A stretch of 64,000 nucleotides of DNA from assembly GCF_000380505.1 (NCBI RefSeq), contig NZ_AQYH01000001.1, positions 180,620 to 244,619 of the forward strand, written 5' to 3'. Source of the stretch: Kaistia granuli DSM 23481 (GTDB taxonomy: Bacteria; Pseudomonadota; Alphaproteobacteria; Rhizobiales; Kaistiaceae). The notes under the pieces are model-generated. The model was not told where the DNA came from. It ran no database searches and saw only the letters and a program-made list of their open reading frames with translations. Each line of letters starts with the position of its first letter. Position 1 is the stretch's first letter. This document shows positions 8,108 to 17,713 of the stretch, one piece after another. The translations under genes were made by a program, and so were the position numbers.

Positions 8108-9648
8108 GATGTTGGTCCTGTGCCGTCGGCCCGGGTCTCGGCGCTTTCGACGCTGCCGATGACGGCGGCGAGGCCGCCTTCCTGGCTGCCGTCGGCCTCG
8201 TAGAGGGAATGGTCGCGCATGACGAGGATGCGGTCGGCAACCTCGAGCGCCTCTTCGGTGTCGCTGGTGGCGATCAGCGTCGCCGAGCCGGACTGGCTGT
8301 TGCGGATCGCGGCGATCAGATCGGCGCGGGCGCCGACATCGACGCCCTGGAACGGTTCGTCGAGCAAGAGCAGCCGGCAGGGCGCGGCCTGCCAGCGCGC
8401 CAGCACCACCTTCTGCTGGTTGCCGCCGGAAAGCTGGTCGAGCGTGTCGTCAGGGCTCTGCGCCTTGATGCCGAGCCGGCCGATCGCTTCCGACGCCACC
8501 AGCCGCTCGCGCGTCTCGCGCAGGATGCCGAGCGGGAACCAGCGCGGCAGATGCGGCAGCGCGATGGTGCCGGCGATCGACGCGCCGGGGATTTCGGGCG
8601 GCAGCAGCGACGAGGCCCAGCGGTCCTCGGCCACCATGAACACGCCGTTCTCGATCGAGCGGGCCGGCCCGTTCGAGAGCCACGGCTTGCCATCGAGCGT
8701 GAAGGAGCCTTCGACGAGGGTCTCCAGTCCGAACAATGCGCGCAACAGCCGGCTCTTGCCCGAGCCGAGCGTGCCGGTGATGGCCACCACCTCGCCGGAG
8801 CGGAGGTCGAGGTCGAAGGGCCGGGCGCCCGGAATGATGCGGGCCTTTCGGATCGAGGCGAGGATCGGCGCGGTCGAGAGCGTGCCGGCATGCGCACTGG
8901 CATCCAGCGTGCGGCCGATCATGGCGGCGATGGCTGCGGAAAAATCGATCGGCCTGGCGAAGGAGGCGACAACCTTGCCGCCGCGCAGCACCACCGCGCG
9001 GTCGGCGATCGCGGCGAGATCGCCGGTCCGGTGCGAGATGTAGAGGATGGCGATGCCGCTTTCCTTCAGCCGGCGCAGCACGGCAAACAGCCGATCCGCC
9101 TCTGTGGCCGAGAGGCTCGAGGTCGGCTCGTCGAGGATCAGCACCGACGCCTTGGCGGCGACGGCGCGGGCGATGGCGATCAGCTGGCGTTCGGCCGGGC
9201 GGAGATCGATGAAGTCGCGGTCGAGCGGCAGGTCGAGGTCGATCAGCGCGGCGATTTCCTTGGCGCGCTTGCGGGTCGAGCGCGGCGAGACGAAGAAGCT
9301 GCCGGTGCCGCAGAGCTCGTTCAGCGTCAGATTCTCGGCGACCGTCAGCCCCGCCGCGCCGGCCTGGTCGGTCGCCTGGTGCACGGTGGCGATGCCGGCC
9401 GCCTGCGCTTCGCCCGGCGAGGCGAAAGAGACGATTTTGCCGTTCAAGAGGATGGTGCCGGCATCGGCGCTGATCGAGCCGGAGAGGATCTTGACCAGCG
9501 TCGACTTGCCGGCGCCGTTCGCTCCCATCAGGGCGACGATCTCGCCGGCCTCGACGACAAGATCCGCACCGGCGAGCGCCCGCGTCGGCCCGAAGGATTT
9601 TTCGATTGCCCTGACGGAGACGACGATCTGGTTAGGGGAGGCTGGCAA
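8104..9648 (-). CDS. CUT2 sugar ABC transporter ATPase, two NBDs (RbsA type)
   Basis: Cytoplasmic ATPase with two fused nucleotide-binding domains that powers the adjacent permease. The N-terminal half has Walker A GANGAGKST and Walker B VLILDEPTSS, but its signature reads LRPAERQ rather than LSxAxxQ. The C-terminal half has GTLGSGKSR, the signature LSGGNQQKV and LLLLDEPFQGVDV. The 514-residue length is normal for RbsA-like proteins. It is coupled to the permease gene by a 4-base overlap. A large inverted repeat separates it from the LVIVD gene upstream. Confidence 0.92.
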   Translation of the reverse strand: MPASPNQIVVSVRAIEKSFGPTRALAGADLVVEAGEIVALMGANGAGKSTLVKILSGSISADAGTILLNGKIVSFASPGEAQAAGIATVHQATDQAGAAGLTVAENLTLNELCGTGSFFVSPRSTRKRAKEIAALIDLDLPLDRDFIDLRPAERQLIAIARAVAAKASVLILDEPTSSLSATEADRLFAVLRRLKESGIAILYISHRTGDLAAIADRAVVLRGGKVVASFARPIDFSAAIAAMIGRTLDASAHAGTLSTAPILASIRKARIIPGARPFDLDLRSGEVVAITGTLGSGKSRLLRALFGLETLVEGSFTLDGKPWLSNGPARSIENGVFMVAEDRWASSLLPPEIPGASIAGTIALPHLPRWFPLGILRETRERLVASEAIGRLGIKAQSPDDTLDQLSGGNQQKVVLARWQAAPCRLLLLDEPFQGVDVGARADLIAAIRNSQSGSATLIATSDTEEALEVADRILVMRDHSLYEADGSQEGGLAAVIGSVESAETRADGTGPTS

Positions 9649-9697
9649 GGTAGCTGGGCTTCGCGCTGGCTGGATGTTGACGGGCTAAGGCGGAATT

Positions 9698-9828
9698 CCC
9701 TCCCCCTTGTGGGGAGGGTTAGGGTTGGGGGTACCGGCTCGGTCTCTCCGGAGAGCCACCACCCCTTGGCGTTCATTCTTTTCGGCGCTGGTACCCCCAC
9801 CCCGACCCTCCCCGCAAGGGGGAGGGGG
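9698..9828. repeat. Long imperfect inverted repeat (REP-like) inside the operon
   Basis: The arms at 9698-9735 and 9790-9828 are nearly complementary (left arm with CCCTTGTGGGGAGGG and GGGGGTACC; right arm with GGTACCCCC and CCCTCCCCGCAAGGGGG). They would form a long hairpin in the spacer between the LVIVD gene and the ATPase gene. Similar CCCTCTCCCGC...GCGGGAGAGGG palindromes occur at 27173, 33420 and 56283. It may stabilise or attenuate the polycistronic transcript. Confidence 0.75.
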
Positions 9829-9855
9829 GAAGAAGGTGTCGCGCCCAGGCTCAGC

Positions 9856-11106
9856 TCACCCCTCATATTCCATGATGGCGAGGCCGGCATTGTAATCGGT
9901 CGAATAGATGATGCCGTTGGCGTCGACGAACAGATCGGCCGACTGGATCACCTGCGGACGATTGGCCCGCTTGTCGACCATGCGCTCCGGCGCCGCCGGC
10001 ACCAGCGCGCCGGTCTCCTTCGGCTCGAACGGATTGGAAATGTCGAACACGCGCACGCCGGCGTTCTGGTAGGTGGCGAAGATGAGCGTGTCGGAGACAA
10101 AACTGCCCGGCCGGTTCTCATGCAGGTTATGCGGGCCGAAATGGCCGCCCTTGGCGGTGTAGTCGGCTTCGGACGGCGTCGGCAGCGTCGATATCGAGAT
10201 CGGGTTCGCCTTGTCCTGGATGTCGAAGATCCAGGTCCGCTTGCGGCCGTCTTCCTCGTGGTCGAGCACGGCCTCGTCGGCGACGATCAGGAGGTCGCGC
10301 TTCGGCAGGGGCAGGGCGGAATGCGTGCCGCCACCGAAGGGCGGCGACCAGTTCCGGTGCGTGATCAGCTTCGGTGCCGACTTGTCGGCGATGTCGAGGA
10401 TGGTGAGGCCGCCGTCGCGCCAGCAGGCATAAGCCGTGTCGCCCTCGACCAGGCCGTGATGCAGCGCGTAGCGCCGGCCCTCTCCCCATGTCGGCTGCTC
10501 GCCGCCGGCGAGATGCATGCCGGGGATCCACCAGCGGCCGGCCTCGACCGGCTTGGTCGGGTCCTGCAGGTCGACGATCAGGAAGATGTAGTCGCTGTAG
10601 CCGTCAAGGAGCGCCGAGACATAGGCGTAGCGGCCGCCGACATACCAGATGCGATGGATGCCGACGCCCTCGACCGGAAAGAAGCCGATCTGGCGCGGCG
10701 CCGTCGGCTTCGAGATGTCGTAGATCGCCATGCCGGCCGACCAGTTGCGCGAAACCCTGCCGGCGGCGGTACCGACCGTCTCGCCGACCGATTTCGTGTA
10801 GTAGACCTTCTCGTCGACGGCGAAGGCGGCGTCGGCGAAAAGGTCGCGCGCATGGATCACGAGCAGCAGGTCGTCATGCGTCTGCAGGTGGATCGTCCAG
10901 GTGTTCGGCGGCGCCGGCACGAACACGGTCTCGCCGGGGTTCTTCGGATCGCGCACGTCGATGATGGAGAAGCCCTGCGACCAGGGATGCGCCACATAGG
11001 CGAAGCCGCGATGCACCATGACCTGCAGCGCATCCGGCCGGCCGCCCTGGTCGGAATGGCCGATCAGGCGGATGTTCTTGGCATAGTCGGGCGTCGGCAG
11101 CGTCAT
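9856..11106 (-). CDS. LVIVD-repeat beta-propeller protein
   Basis: A 416-residue protein built of repeated blade-like units of the LVIVD type (for example GFSIIDVRDPKNPGE, GMAIYDISKPTAPRQ, GLTILDIADKSAPK, GVRVFDISNPFEPKE), consistent with a beta-propeller. There is no signal peptide, so it is probably cytoplasmic. His-rich loops (GGTHSALPLP and GHFGPHNLHEN) could bind a metal or form an active site. It sits between the binding-protein and ATPase genes of an importer operon, so it likely acts on the imported compound or a product of it. No activity can be assigned. The start at 11106 has only a weak ribosome site. Confidence 0.85.
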   Translation of the reverse strand: MTLPTPDYAKNIRLIGHSDQGGRPDALQVMVHRGFAYVAHPWSQGFSIIDVRDPKNPGETVFVPAPPNTWTIHLQTHDDLLLVIHARDLFADAAFAVDEKVYYTKSVGETVGTAAGRVSRNWSAGMAIYDISKPTAPRQIGFFPVEGVGIHRIWYVGGRYAYVSALLDGYSDYIFLIVDLQDPTKPVEAGRWWIPGMHLAGGEQPTWGEGRRYALHHGLVEGDTAYACWRDGGLTILDIADKSAPKLITHRNWSPPFGGGTHSALPLPKRDLLIVADEAVLDHEEDGRKRTWIFDIQDKANPISISTLPTPSEADYTAKGGHFGPHNLHENRPGSFVSDTLIFATYQNAGVRVFDISNPFEPKETGALVPAAPERMVDKRANRPQVIQSADLFVDANGIIYSTDYNAGLAIMEYEG

Positions 11107-11185
11107 GGCGTCGATGGCTTTTCGGTTGGTCGATCATGGCATTGCCGGGCGCGGGCCCGGCAATTCGGCATTCACAGCCCTCTCC

Positions 11186-11264
11186 GTCATCCCCGCGAAG
11201 GCGGGGATCCATTCAGCCGAGACCCAACCCGGCTGAATGGATCCCGGGCCTGGCCCGGGATGAC
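11186..11264. repeat. Palindromic intergenic repeat, GTCATCCC / ATCCATTCAGCCG family
   Basis: A near-symmetric element: GTCATCCCCGCGAAGGCGGGG and ATCCATTCAGCCG on the left mirrored by CGGCTGAATGGATCC and CCCGGGATGAC on the right. The same ATCCATTCAGCCG core recurs at 20811-21063. It lies between the second binding-protein gene and the LVIVD gene. Confidence 0.8.
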
Positions 11265-11283
11265 GTCAAACCGTCTGCAGGCC

Positions 11284-12324
11284 TTACTTCGCGGTCGGGA
11301 TCCAGTCGGCCTTGGCGGCGTCGCTGTCCTTGAAGGCCGGGAACTTGTCCTGCAGTTCCTCGATCGTCTTGATGTTGTTGTCGACGAGGTCCTTCTTGGT
11401 GACGAGCGTCGGCTGGATCAGCACCGAGCGGCCGGGATCCTGGCCGGCGATCAGCTGCGCCAGGGCGCGCACCGAGACTTCGCCGACGACGGCCGGGTTG
11501 GTGGCGGCGGTGGCGACCCAGGGGCTGTTCGGCTCGAGCATGGCCTGGATGTCCGAGGTCGAGATGTCGACGCCGTAGATCTTGACCTTGTCGGCGACGC
11601 CGGCCTCGTCGATGGCGAGCTTCACGCCGCGGGCGAATTCGTCCCAGGGGGTGAAGACGACGGAGAGCGTCGGGTTGGCGGCAAGCACGGCCTTGGTCTG
11701 GTCGGCGACGGAGGCCGGAACGCTGTCGTTGACGACGCCCCAGGTCGCGACTTCCTTGATGCCCGGATACTTCTTGCCGAAGTCCTTCCAGACGGCGTAG
11801 CGGCGGTCGAGCGGCGCGAAGCCGGCGACATAGACGGCGCCGCCGTCGAAGGTCTCGCCCTGTTCCTTGACCGCCTGCTCGAGCACGAGGCGCGCCATGT
11901 CGGCGTCGGACTGCTCGATCTGCGGGATCTTCTCGTTGTCGAGATTGACGTCATAGGCGACGACCGGGATGCCGGCGTCGAGGGCCGCCTGGGCGACGTC
12001 CTTCAGGGCCTCGGGCTGGCCGTTGTTGATGACGATGCCCTTCACGCCGAGATTGATCGCCTGCTGGATCAGCTCGCGCTGCGCGTTGATGTCGTTGCGC
12101 GCCTGCGAGAGATTGGCCTCGACACCGAGCGCTTCGGCCTGACGCTTCACGCCGGCCTCGAAGGCCTGCAGCCAGTCGCCCGAGCCAAGGAAGCTGATGA
12201 CGGCGATCTTGACGCCGCCCTTGTCGAACGGCGCCGGTGCGCCGGCGATGCCTTCAGCGAACGCGCCGGAAGAAAGCGCCGTCAGGCCCGCGGCCAGCGC
12301 GAGCGAAAGAATTTTTTTGCCCAT
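11284..12324 (-). CDS. Periplasmic sugar-binding protein (RbsB type), paralogue 2
   Basis: Secreted solute receptor of the importer encoded downstream (7091-9648). A Sec signal peptide spans residues 1-24 (MGKKILSLALAAG... ending GAFA). The mature part is a two-lobe peripla_BP_4 protein aligning end to end with the receptor at 2674-3723, with shared stretches such as YVAGFAPLDRR, DEFARGVKLA and SPWVATAATNPAVVGEVSVR. ATG 12324 is preferred over an upstream in-frame ATG at 12375 because it starts the signal peptide. It is the first gene of the minus-strand operon and divergent from adenine deaminase. Two near-identical receptors for one channel suggest two related ligands. Confidence 0.9.
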   Translation of the reverse strand: MGKKILSLALAAGLTALSSGAFAEGIAGAPAPFDKGGVKIAVISFLGSGDWLQAFEAGVKRQAEALGVEANLSQARNDINAQRELIQQAINLGVKGIVINNGQPEALKDVAQAALDAGIPVVAYDVNLDNEKIPQIEQSDADMARLVLEQAVKEQGETFDGGAVYVAGFAPLDRRYAVWKDFGKKYPGIKEVATWGVVNDSVPASVADQTKAVLAANPTLSVVFTPWDEFARGVKLAIDEAGVADKVKIYGVDISTSDIQAMLEPNSPWVATAATNPAVVGEVSVRALAQLIAGQDPGRSVLIQPTLVTKKDLVDNNIKTIEELQDKFPAFKDSDAAKADWIPTAK

Positions 12325-12621
12325 GTCCCATACCCCCGTTTCAAGGATCGAACTCTGCGACGGCGCGAGAGGCACCGGTGATGCCCGCCGTCACAATTGG
12401 TTGCCAAGCTAGCGTTCTCGCGTCGGGCATAAAGGAACATCTTTTCATTTCAAGCCAAAACTCGGGACATTTGTTGCTTCGGACCGTGGCGCGGTCGGGT
12501 GGCCCGCTGCGTCGATCCGCCGAAGGCGTCGAGGCGTGACAATCGCCGGGATCGCAACCAGAATTCACCGATTGGCAGAGCGCGTCGCAGGGGCGCGTTT
12601 CGCAAGGAGCGAAGACATCGC

Positions 12622-14424
12622 ATGACCAGGCTCACCCGCTTCTCCGTCGCGCCGCTCGCGACCATGACACGGCGTCTCGCCGACGTGGCCTCCGGCCGCA
12701 CCGCGCCCGACCTCGTCATCAAGGGCGCGCGCGTGCTCTCGACCTATTCGGAGCGGATCTTGGCCGAGCGCGAGATCTGGATCTCCGGCGGTCGCATCGC
12801 GGCGGTGAAGCCCTCCGGCACGCACAAGGGCGGCGCCAGGGCGATCTATGACGCGAAGGGGGGCATCATCGCTCCCGGCCTGGTCGATCCGCATATCCAC
12901 ATCGAATCGTCGATGGTGACGGCCTGCGCCTATGCCGAGGCGGCGCTCCTGAACGGGACGACGACGATCTTCTGCGACAGCCACGAGATCGGCAACGTCA
13001 TGGACGTCGCGGGCGTCGAGGCGATGCTGGAGGATGCGCGCGTCGCGCCGCTCTCGATCTTCCTGACGGTCCCATCGACCGTGCCGGCCACCTCGCCGGA
13101 GCTGGAGACGGCCGGCGGCGACCTGACGCCGGACAAGATCGCGGCACTGTTCGACAAATGGCCGGAAGCCGTCGCGCTTGGCGAGAAGATGGATTTTGTT
13201 CCCGTCGCCATGGGCGACGAACGCAGCCACGCCATCATCGCGGCGGCGCTATCGCGCGGACGGCCGGTTTCGGGTCACGTCTATGGCCGCGAGTTCGTGG
13301 CGGCCTATGCCGCCTCCGGCGTCACCGACACGCATGAGGCGATCGACCGCGACATCGCCGACGACATGCTCGAGGCCGGCATCTGGCTGTTCCTGCGCGG
13401 TGGCCCGCCGACGACGCCGTGGCATTCGCTCCCCGAAGCGATCAAGACGATCACCGAGCTCGGTTCCTCGCACAAGCGCATCGCGGTGTGCACCGACGAC
13501 CGCGACGCCGACGATTTGATGCATTTCGGCCTCGACTGGGTGGTGCGCGAGGCGGTCAAGGCCGGCATGTCGCCCGAACAGGCCTGGTCGATGGGCTCGC
13601 TGCATGGCGCCACACGCTTCGGCCAGGAGAACGAGATCGGCGGCATGGGCGGCGGCCGCCGCGCCGATCTGGTGCTGATGGGCGACGATCTCGACCCGCA
13701 ATCGACCTGGTATGGCGGCGAACTGGTCGTCGACGGCGCCAAGATCACGCCGATCCTCGATGCGGCGCTTTCCGATCGCTACCAGTATCCGAAGGCCGCC
13801 TACCAGACGGTCAAGCTGCCGAAAGGGTTGAAGCTGACCCCGGAGCTGCCGGCCGGCCCCGGCACGCTGCACGCGATCCGCACCGAGCTTCCCGGCATCA
13901 CACTCGGCCACGAGAAAATCGAGATCGAGGCGGCGAACGACTGGCAGACCCTGTTCGAGCGGCACGGCCTCTGTTTCGTTACCGTCGTCGAGCGGCACGG
14001 CAAATCGGCCGGCAATGTCGCGCATGGCGTTCTGTCGAATTTCAGCCTGCTGCGCGGCGCCGTCGCCTCGTCGGTCGGCCATGACAGCCACAACATCATC
14101 GTCGCCGGCACCAACGAACCGGACATGCAGCTGGCGCTCGACACGGTGGCGGAAACGCAGGGCGGCGTCTGCGTTGTCGCCGACGGCAAGGTGCTGGCGA
14201 AGATCGACCTGCCGATCGCCGGTCTGCTTTCGGACAAGCGCGTCACCGAGGTGGCCGAGGAGACGCGGGCGCTGAAAGTCGAATGGGAGAAGGCCGGTTG
14301 CTCGATCCCCTATATGGGCTTCAACCTGATCCCGCTCTCGGTGATCCCCGAAATCCGCATCACCGACAAGGGCCTGGTGCTGGTGCCGGAAATGGCGATC
14401 CAGACGCTGTTCGAGCCGGCCTGA
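12622..14424 (+). CDS. ade: Adenine deaminase
   Basis: Hydrolytic deamination of adenine to hypoxanthine in purine salvage. The 600-residue protein has the amidohydrolase fold of the Ade family: [14 protein letters not shown] at about 85-97 with the two metal-binding His (91, 93), [20 protein letters not shown] and [11 protein letters not shown] with the catalytic-site Asp. The C-terminal domain carries the SHNIIVAGT segment typical of Ade. ATG 12622 has AAGGAG upstream; an in-frame extension of 41 residues has no family similarity. It is divergent from the importer operon, fitting a shared nucleoside or adenine-derivative theme (methylthioadenosine breakdown releases adenine). Confidence 0.95.
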   Translation: MTRLTRFSVAPLATMTRRLADVASGRTAPDLVIKGARVLSTYSERILAEREIWISGGRIAAVKPSGTHKGGARAIYDAKGGIIAPGLVDPHIHIESSMVTACAYAEAALLNGTTTIFCDSHEIGNVMDVAGVEAMLEDARVAPLSIFLTVPSTVPATSPELETAGGDLTPDKIAALFDKWPEAVALGEKMDFVPVAMGDERSHAIIAAALSRGRPVSGHVYGREFVAAYAASGVTDTHEAIDRDIADDMLEAGIWLFLRGGPPTTPWHSLPEAIKTITELGSSHKRIAVCTDDRDADDLMHFGLDWVVREAVKAGMSPEQAWSMGSLHGATRFGQENEIGGMGGGRRADLVLMGDDLDPQSTWYGGELVVDGAKITPILDAALSDRYQYPKAAYQTVKLPKGLKLTPELPAGPGTLHAIRTELPGITLGHEKIEIEAANDWQTLFERHGLCFVTVVERHGKSAGNVAHGVLSNFSLLRGAVASSVGHDSHNIIVAGTNEPDMQLALDTVAETQGGVCVVADGKVLAKIDLPIAGLLSDKRVTEVAEETRALKVEWEKAGCSIPYMGFNLIPLSVIPEIRITDKGLVLVPEMAIQTLFEPA

Positions 14425-14436
14425 GGCAAGAGAAGA

Positions 14437-14458
14437 CCCGGGATCGCGAGATCCCGGG
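14437..14458 (+). terminator. Hairpin after adenine deaminase
   Basis: A perfect 9-bp stem CCCGGGATC / GATCCCGGG with a GCGA tetraloop lies 13 bases after the ade stop. The following CTCTTC is only a weak U-tract, so the termination strength is uncertain. Confidence 0.6.
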
Positions 14459-14469
14459 CTCTTCACGGC

Positions 14470-14745
14470 AGGAATGGCTTCTTCTTCACCTCTCCGTGAG
14501 GAGACCTTTGCAGAACACTCAGGTCGCCGTAAGGCCCACGCTTTGTGGGCAAGGCTCCGTCGCCCCGGCGGAGGCCAGGGCCCATGAACACTGGCGAGAA
14601 AGCTTGGTGCAGCCCATCCTTCGCAGGCCGGTGCGTCTGGATCCCGGCCTTCGCCGGGATGACGGTGGGAGGTGGCAAGACCCGACCCGCGCGATGAAGG
14701 CGGTGTTGCGCGTAGATCCCCTCAGGGAGAGGTGAGAAGTAGGGC
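14470..14745. repeat. Repeat-rich intergenic spacer between ade and FGGY kinase
   Basis: This 340-base gap between convergent genes has no credible gene. It contains several palindromic pieces: CTCTCCGTGAGGAGA at its left end, ATCCCGGCCTTCGCCGGGAT near 14640, and CCCTCAGGGAGAGG near 14728. These match the dispersed intergenic repeat families seen elsewhere in the window. Confidence 0.65.
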
Positions 14746-14765
14746 TTTGCCCGGTTTCATCGCCT

Positions 14766-16400
14766 TCAGAGCGCCGCCGCCACCAGCTTCCGCGCCGCGC
14801 GGTCGGCCTGTTGCAGAGCCAGGAACACCTTGTATTTGGCGTCGTGGATTGCCGACGTCTTGCCGCCCGAGGGCTTCTGCTCGGCGCTGAGGCGGGACAT
14901 CCGGTCGATCGCCGCCACCGCGTCCGGATAGGCGCCGGCCGCCACAGCGCCAAGGATCGCCGCGCCGAGCAGCACCGGCTCGCCGGTTTCCGGAATGGCG
15001 ATGGTGAGTCCGGTGGCGTCGGCCATGATCTGGCGCACCAGCGGGCTTTGCCCGGCGCCGCCGGAGACGACGATGGTGTCGAGTTCCGCCCCCTGTTCGG
15101 CCAGCGCCTCGACAATCTGCCGCGCGCCATAGCCGAGGCCGCAGAGGCCGGCGAGATAAAGCCGCGCCAGGCTGTCGAGATCCTCGTCCATGTCAAGCCC
15201 GGCGAGCACGGCGCGCGCCTGCGGATCGGCGTTGGGCGAGCGGTTGCCCAAAAATTCCGGCACGACCTGGATCGTCGCGGCCAGGCGGGCGAGCGCTTCC
15301 GGCGTCGAGGCCAGCGCGCCGACGCGCGCTTCGAGCACGCCGAGCAGCGATTTGCCGGCGGCCTTGGCCTTCGCGCTGGCTTCCGCATGGGCCGGGTGCA
15401 GCTTGACCAGATGGTCGATCGCAGCGCCCGCCGCCGATTGGCCGCCCTCGTTCAGCCACAGGCCCGGCAGCATGGCCGAGAAATACGGACCCCAGACCCC
15501 GGGCACGAAGCGCGGTTCGACCGTCGTCGTCATGGCACAGGCCGAGGTGCCGAAGATGTAGGCCATCTGGCGCTTGGCGTCGGTGGCGCGGTCCGCCGTG
15601 TCGCGGGCGCCGATCGAGCCGATGCCGCCGGCATGCGCGTCGATCATGGCGGCGCCGACCGGGATGCCAGCCTTCAGCCCCAGTTCGTCCGCCGCCTTCT
15701 GCGTCAGGCCGCGGCCGAGCGGCGTGCCGGGGTCGACGACGTGGGTGCCGATGCGGTCAAAGCCCTCGTCGGCCAGGATCCCGAGGCCGATCTGGCGGAA
15801 ATAGCCCTCGTCCCAGCGCTTCTCATGCGCGAGATAGGTCCATTTGCAGGTGACGGTGCAGACGGAACGGTCGAGGCTGCCGGTAGCGCGATAGGTGAGC
15901 CAGTCGGAGAGGTCGAAGAAATGCTTCGCCTTGGCGAAGCTTGCCGGCAGGTTTTCGGACAACCAGAGCAGCTTCGGCGTTTCCATCTCCGGCGAGATGA
16001 CGCCGCCGACATAGGCGAGCACGGGATGGTTCGTCGCGTTGATCCGGCGCGTCTGCTCGGTGGCGCGGTGGTCCATCCAGACGATGATGTTGCGGGCGGG
16101 GTCGCCGGACTGGCTGACGGTGACGGGCGCATCGTCGGCATCGATCAGCACCAGCGAGCAGGTGGCGTCGAAGCCGAGGCCGGCGACGGCGTCGGGCGCG
16201 ACGCCGGCCGAGGCCATCGCCTCGCGCACCGAAGCGGTGATCGCCTGCCAGATGTTCTCGGACGATTGCTCGACCACGTCGCCGGGCTCGTGCCAGAGCG
16301 TGATCTCGCGCTTGGCCGAGGCCTTCAGCACGCCGTCCGCGTCGAAGATGCCGGCCCGTGCGCTGCCGGTGCCGACATCGATGCCGATGAAGAAGCTCAT
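14766..16400 (-). CDS. FGGY-family pentulose/tetrulose kinase (D-ribulokinase-like)
   Basis: Carbohydrate kinase that phosphorylates a ketose or polyol with ATP. The 544-residue protein has both FGGY domains: the N-terminal phosphate-binding motif GIDVGTGSARAGIFD (5-19) and NIIVWMDHRA near 105, typical of the ribulokinase/YpCarbK branch. The C-terminal motifs are IDAHAGGIGS and VVSGGAGQSPLVRQIMAD. It follows the alcohol dehydrogenase gene by 21 bases with an AGGGA ribosome site, so the pair likely oxidises a polyol to a ketose and then phosphorylates it. Substrate specificity cannot be settled from sequence; ribulose, xylulose or erythrulose are all possible. Confidence 0.88.
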   Translation of the reverse strand: MSFFIGIDVGTGSARAGIFDADGVLKASAKREITLWHEPGDVVEQSSENIWQAITASVREAMASAGVAPDAVAGLGFDATCSLVLIDADDAPVTVSQSGDPARNIIVWMDHRATEQTRRINATNHPVLAYVGGVISPEMETPKLLWLSENLPASFAKAKHFFDLSDWLTYRATGSLDRSVCTVTCKWTYLAHEKRWDEGYFRQIGLGILADEGFDRIGTHVVDPGTPLGRGLTQKAADELGLKAGIPVGAAMIDAHAGGIGSIGARDTADRATDAKRQMAYIFGTSACAMTTTVEPRFVPGVWGPYFSAMLPGLWLNEGGQSAAGAAIDHLVKLHPAHAEASAKAKAAGKSLLGVLEARVGALASTPEALARLAATIQVVPEFLGNRSPNADPQARAVLAGLDMDEDLDSLARLYLAGLCGLGYGARQIVEALAEQGAELDTIVVSGGAGQSPLVRQIMADATGLTIAIPETGEPVLLGAAILGAVAAGAYPDAVAAIDRMSRLSAEQKPSGGKTSAIHDAKYKVFLALQQADRAARKLVAAAL

Positions 16401-16421
16401 GAAACGGTCCCTGTTTCGGTG

Positions 16422-17519
16422 TCAGCCGGCCGCGTCGGCGCCATAGCCGGGGCGCAGCAGCACCTTGATCGAGTCGAGGCCATAGGCCTTGTCGATCGCC
16501 ACGTCCCAATCCTTCAGGCCGTAGTGATGGGTGACGATGCCCTTCGAGGTGACGAGGCCGCGCTGCAGCAGGTCGATGGCGATGGGGTAGCAATAGGGGC
16601 CGAGATGGGCGCCGCGGATATCGAGTTCCTTGCGGTCGCCGATGATCGACCAGTCGGCGCTGGTCTCCGAGCCGAAGACGGAGAACTCGACGAAGCGACC
16701 GAGCTTGCGCACCATCTCCAGCCCCTGCGTCACGCCGGCCGGCACGCCCGTCGTCTCGATATAGACGTCGCAGCCATAGCCGTCGGTCAAGGCCCGCACC
16801 ACCTCGATCGGGTCTTCCTCGCGCGGGTTGATCACCACGTCGGCACCGAACGACTTCGCGAGAGCGAGTCGTTCCGGCACGAGGTCGACGACGACCAGCT
16901 TCTTCGGCGTCTTCAGGTGGGCGACCTGCGTCATGAACAGGCCGAGCGGGCCGGCACCGGCGATCACCACGACGTCATCGAGCTGGATGTCGCCGCGATT
17001 GACCGTGTGGATGGCGCAGGAGAGCGGCTCGATGATCGCCGCGTCGTCGAGCGAGATCTCTTCAGGGATCTTGTGGACGCGGGCCGTCTCGGGGATGCGC
17101 ATGTATTCGCACATGCCGCCATCGGCGACCTGCTTCTGGAAGCCGAAGATGTTGTGGATCTCGCACATCCAGTACTGGCCCGAGCGGCAGTAGCGGCACT
17201 TGTCGCAGGGGACGATCTGCTCGGCGATGACGCGGTCACCGACCGCGACGCCGAAATGCTCGGCCGCTTCCTCGCCGATCTGGTCGACGCGGCCGAAAAA
17301 CTCGTGGCCCGGGATCACCGGCGGCTTCACATAGGGGTTCTGGCCGCCCCAGAACATGTTGGCGCCGGACCAGCACTTGCAGTCGCTGGCGCAGATGCCG
17401 CAGGCGTCGATCTTCAGCACCAGCTCGCGCCGGCGCGGCTCCGGCCGGCCGACCGCCTCGACGCGATAGTCCTTCGGTCCGTGGCAGACGATCGCCGTCA
17501 TCGTGCGCGATTGAAACAT
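16422..17519 (-). CDS. Zinc-dependent polyol/alcohol dehydrogenase (MDR family)
   Basis: NAD(P)-dependent medium-chain dehydrogenase, 365 residues. The catalytic zinc site is in CGICASDCKCW (near 37) and GHEFFGRV (near 70). The structural zinc lobe has four cysteines in CDKCRYCRSGQYWMC (near 112-126). The Rossmann motif is VIAGAGPLGLF. The sorbitol/threonine-dehydrogenase-like architecture suggests a polyol substrate; similarity to erythritol/L-threitol dehydrogenases is a possibility I cannot confirm. ATG 17519 has GGAGG six bases upstream. It lies between the LacI regulator gene and the FGGY kinase on the same strand, probably as one operon. Confidence 0.88.
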   Translation of the reverse strand: MFQSRTMTAIVCHGPKDYRVEAVGRPEPRRRELVLKIDACGICASDCKCWSGANMFWGGQNPYVKPPVIPGHEFFGRVDQIGEEAAEHFGVAVGDRVIAEQIVPCDKCRYCRSGQYWMCEIHNIFGFQKQVADGGMCEYMRIPETARVHKIPEEISLDDAAIIEPLSCAIHTVNRGDIQLDDVVVIAGAGPLGLFMTQVAHLKTPKKLVVVDLVPERLALAKSFGADVVINPREEDPIEVVRALTDGYGCDVYIETTGVPAGVTQGLEMVRKLGRFVEFSVFGSETSADWSIIGDRKELDIRGAHLGPYCYPIAIDLLQRGLVTSKGIVTHHYGLKDWDVAIDKAYGLDSIKVLLRPGYGADAAG

Positions 17520-17713
17520 CGGGGCCTCCGCAGGGATTGCGGGCAGCTCGTCCGAACGCGCCCGCTTCGTGGATCAGGGCCGCGAGGATAGGGGCTGTTC
17601 GCCCGCCACGCCAATCCCGAAACGCCAGCCGACTGATACGGTTTTGACAGTCGACTGCGCATCGCGAAGGGGTGCGAGCCGCCCCGGCCGGATGGAGAGC
17701 GGCGATCGCGCGC

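Noticed and set aside
8209..12381. Very long plus-strand open frame of about 1390 codons
   Set aside because: It is antisense to four clear genes (ATPase, LVIVD protein, receptor and the permease start) and its translation is low-complexity Arg/Gly/Asp-rich, typical of a GC-rich shadow frame.
14811..17591. Plus-strand open frame of about 926 codons
   Set aside because: It is antisense to the FGGY kinase and alcohol dehydrogenase genes, with no recognisable protein motif.
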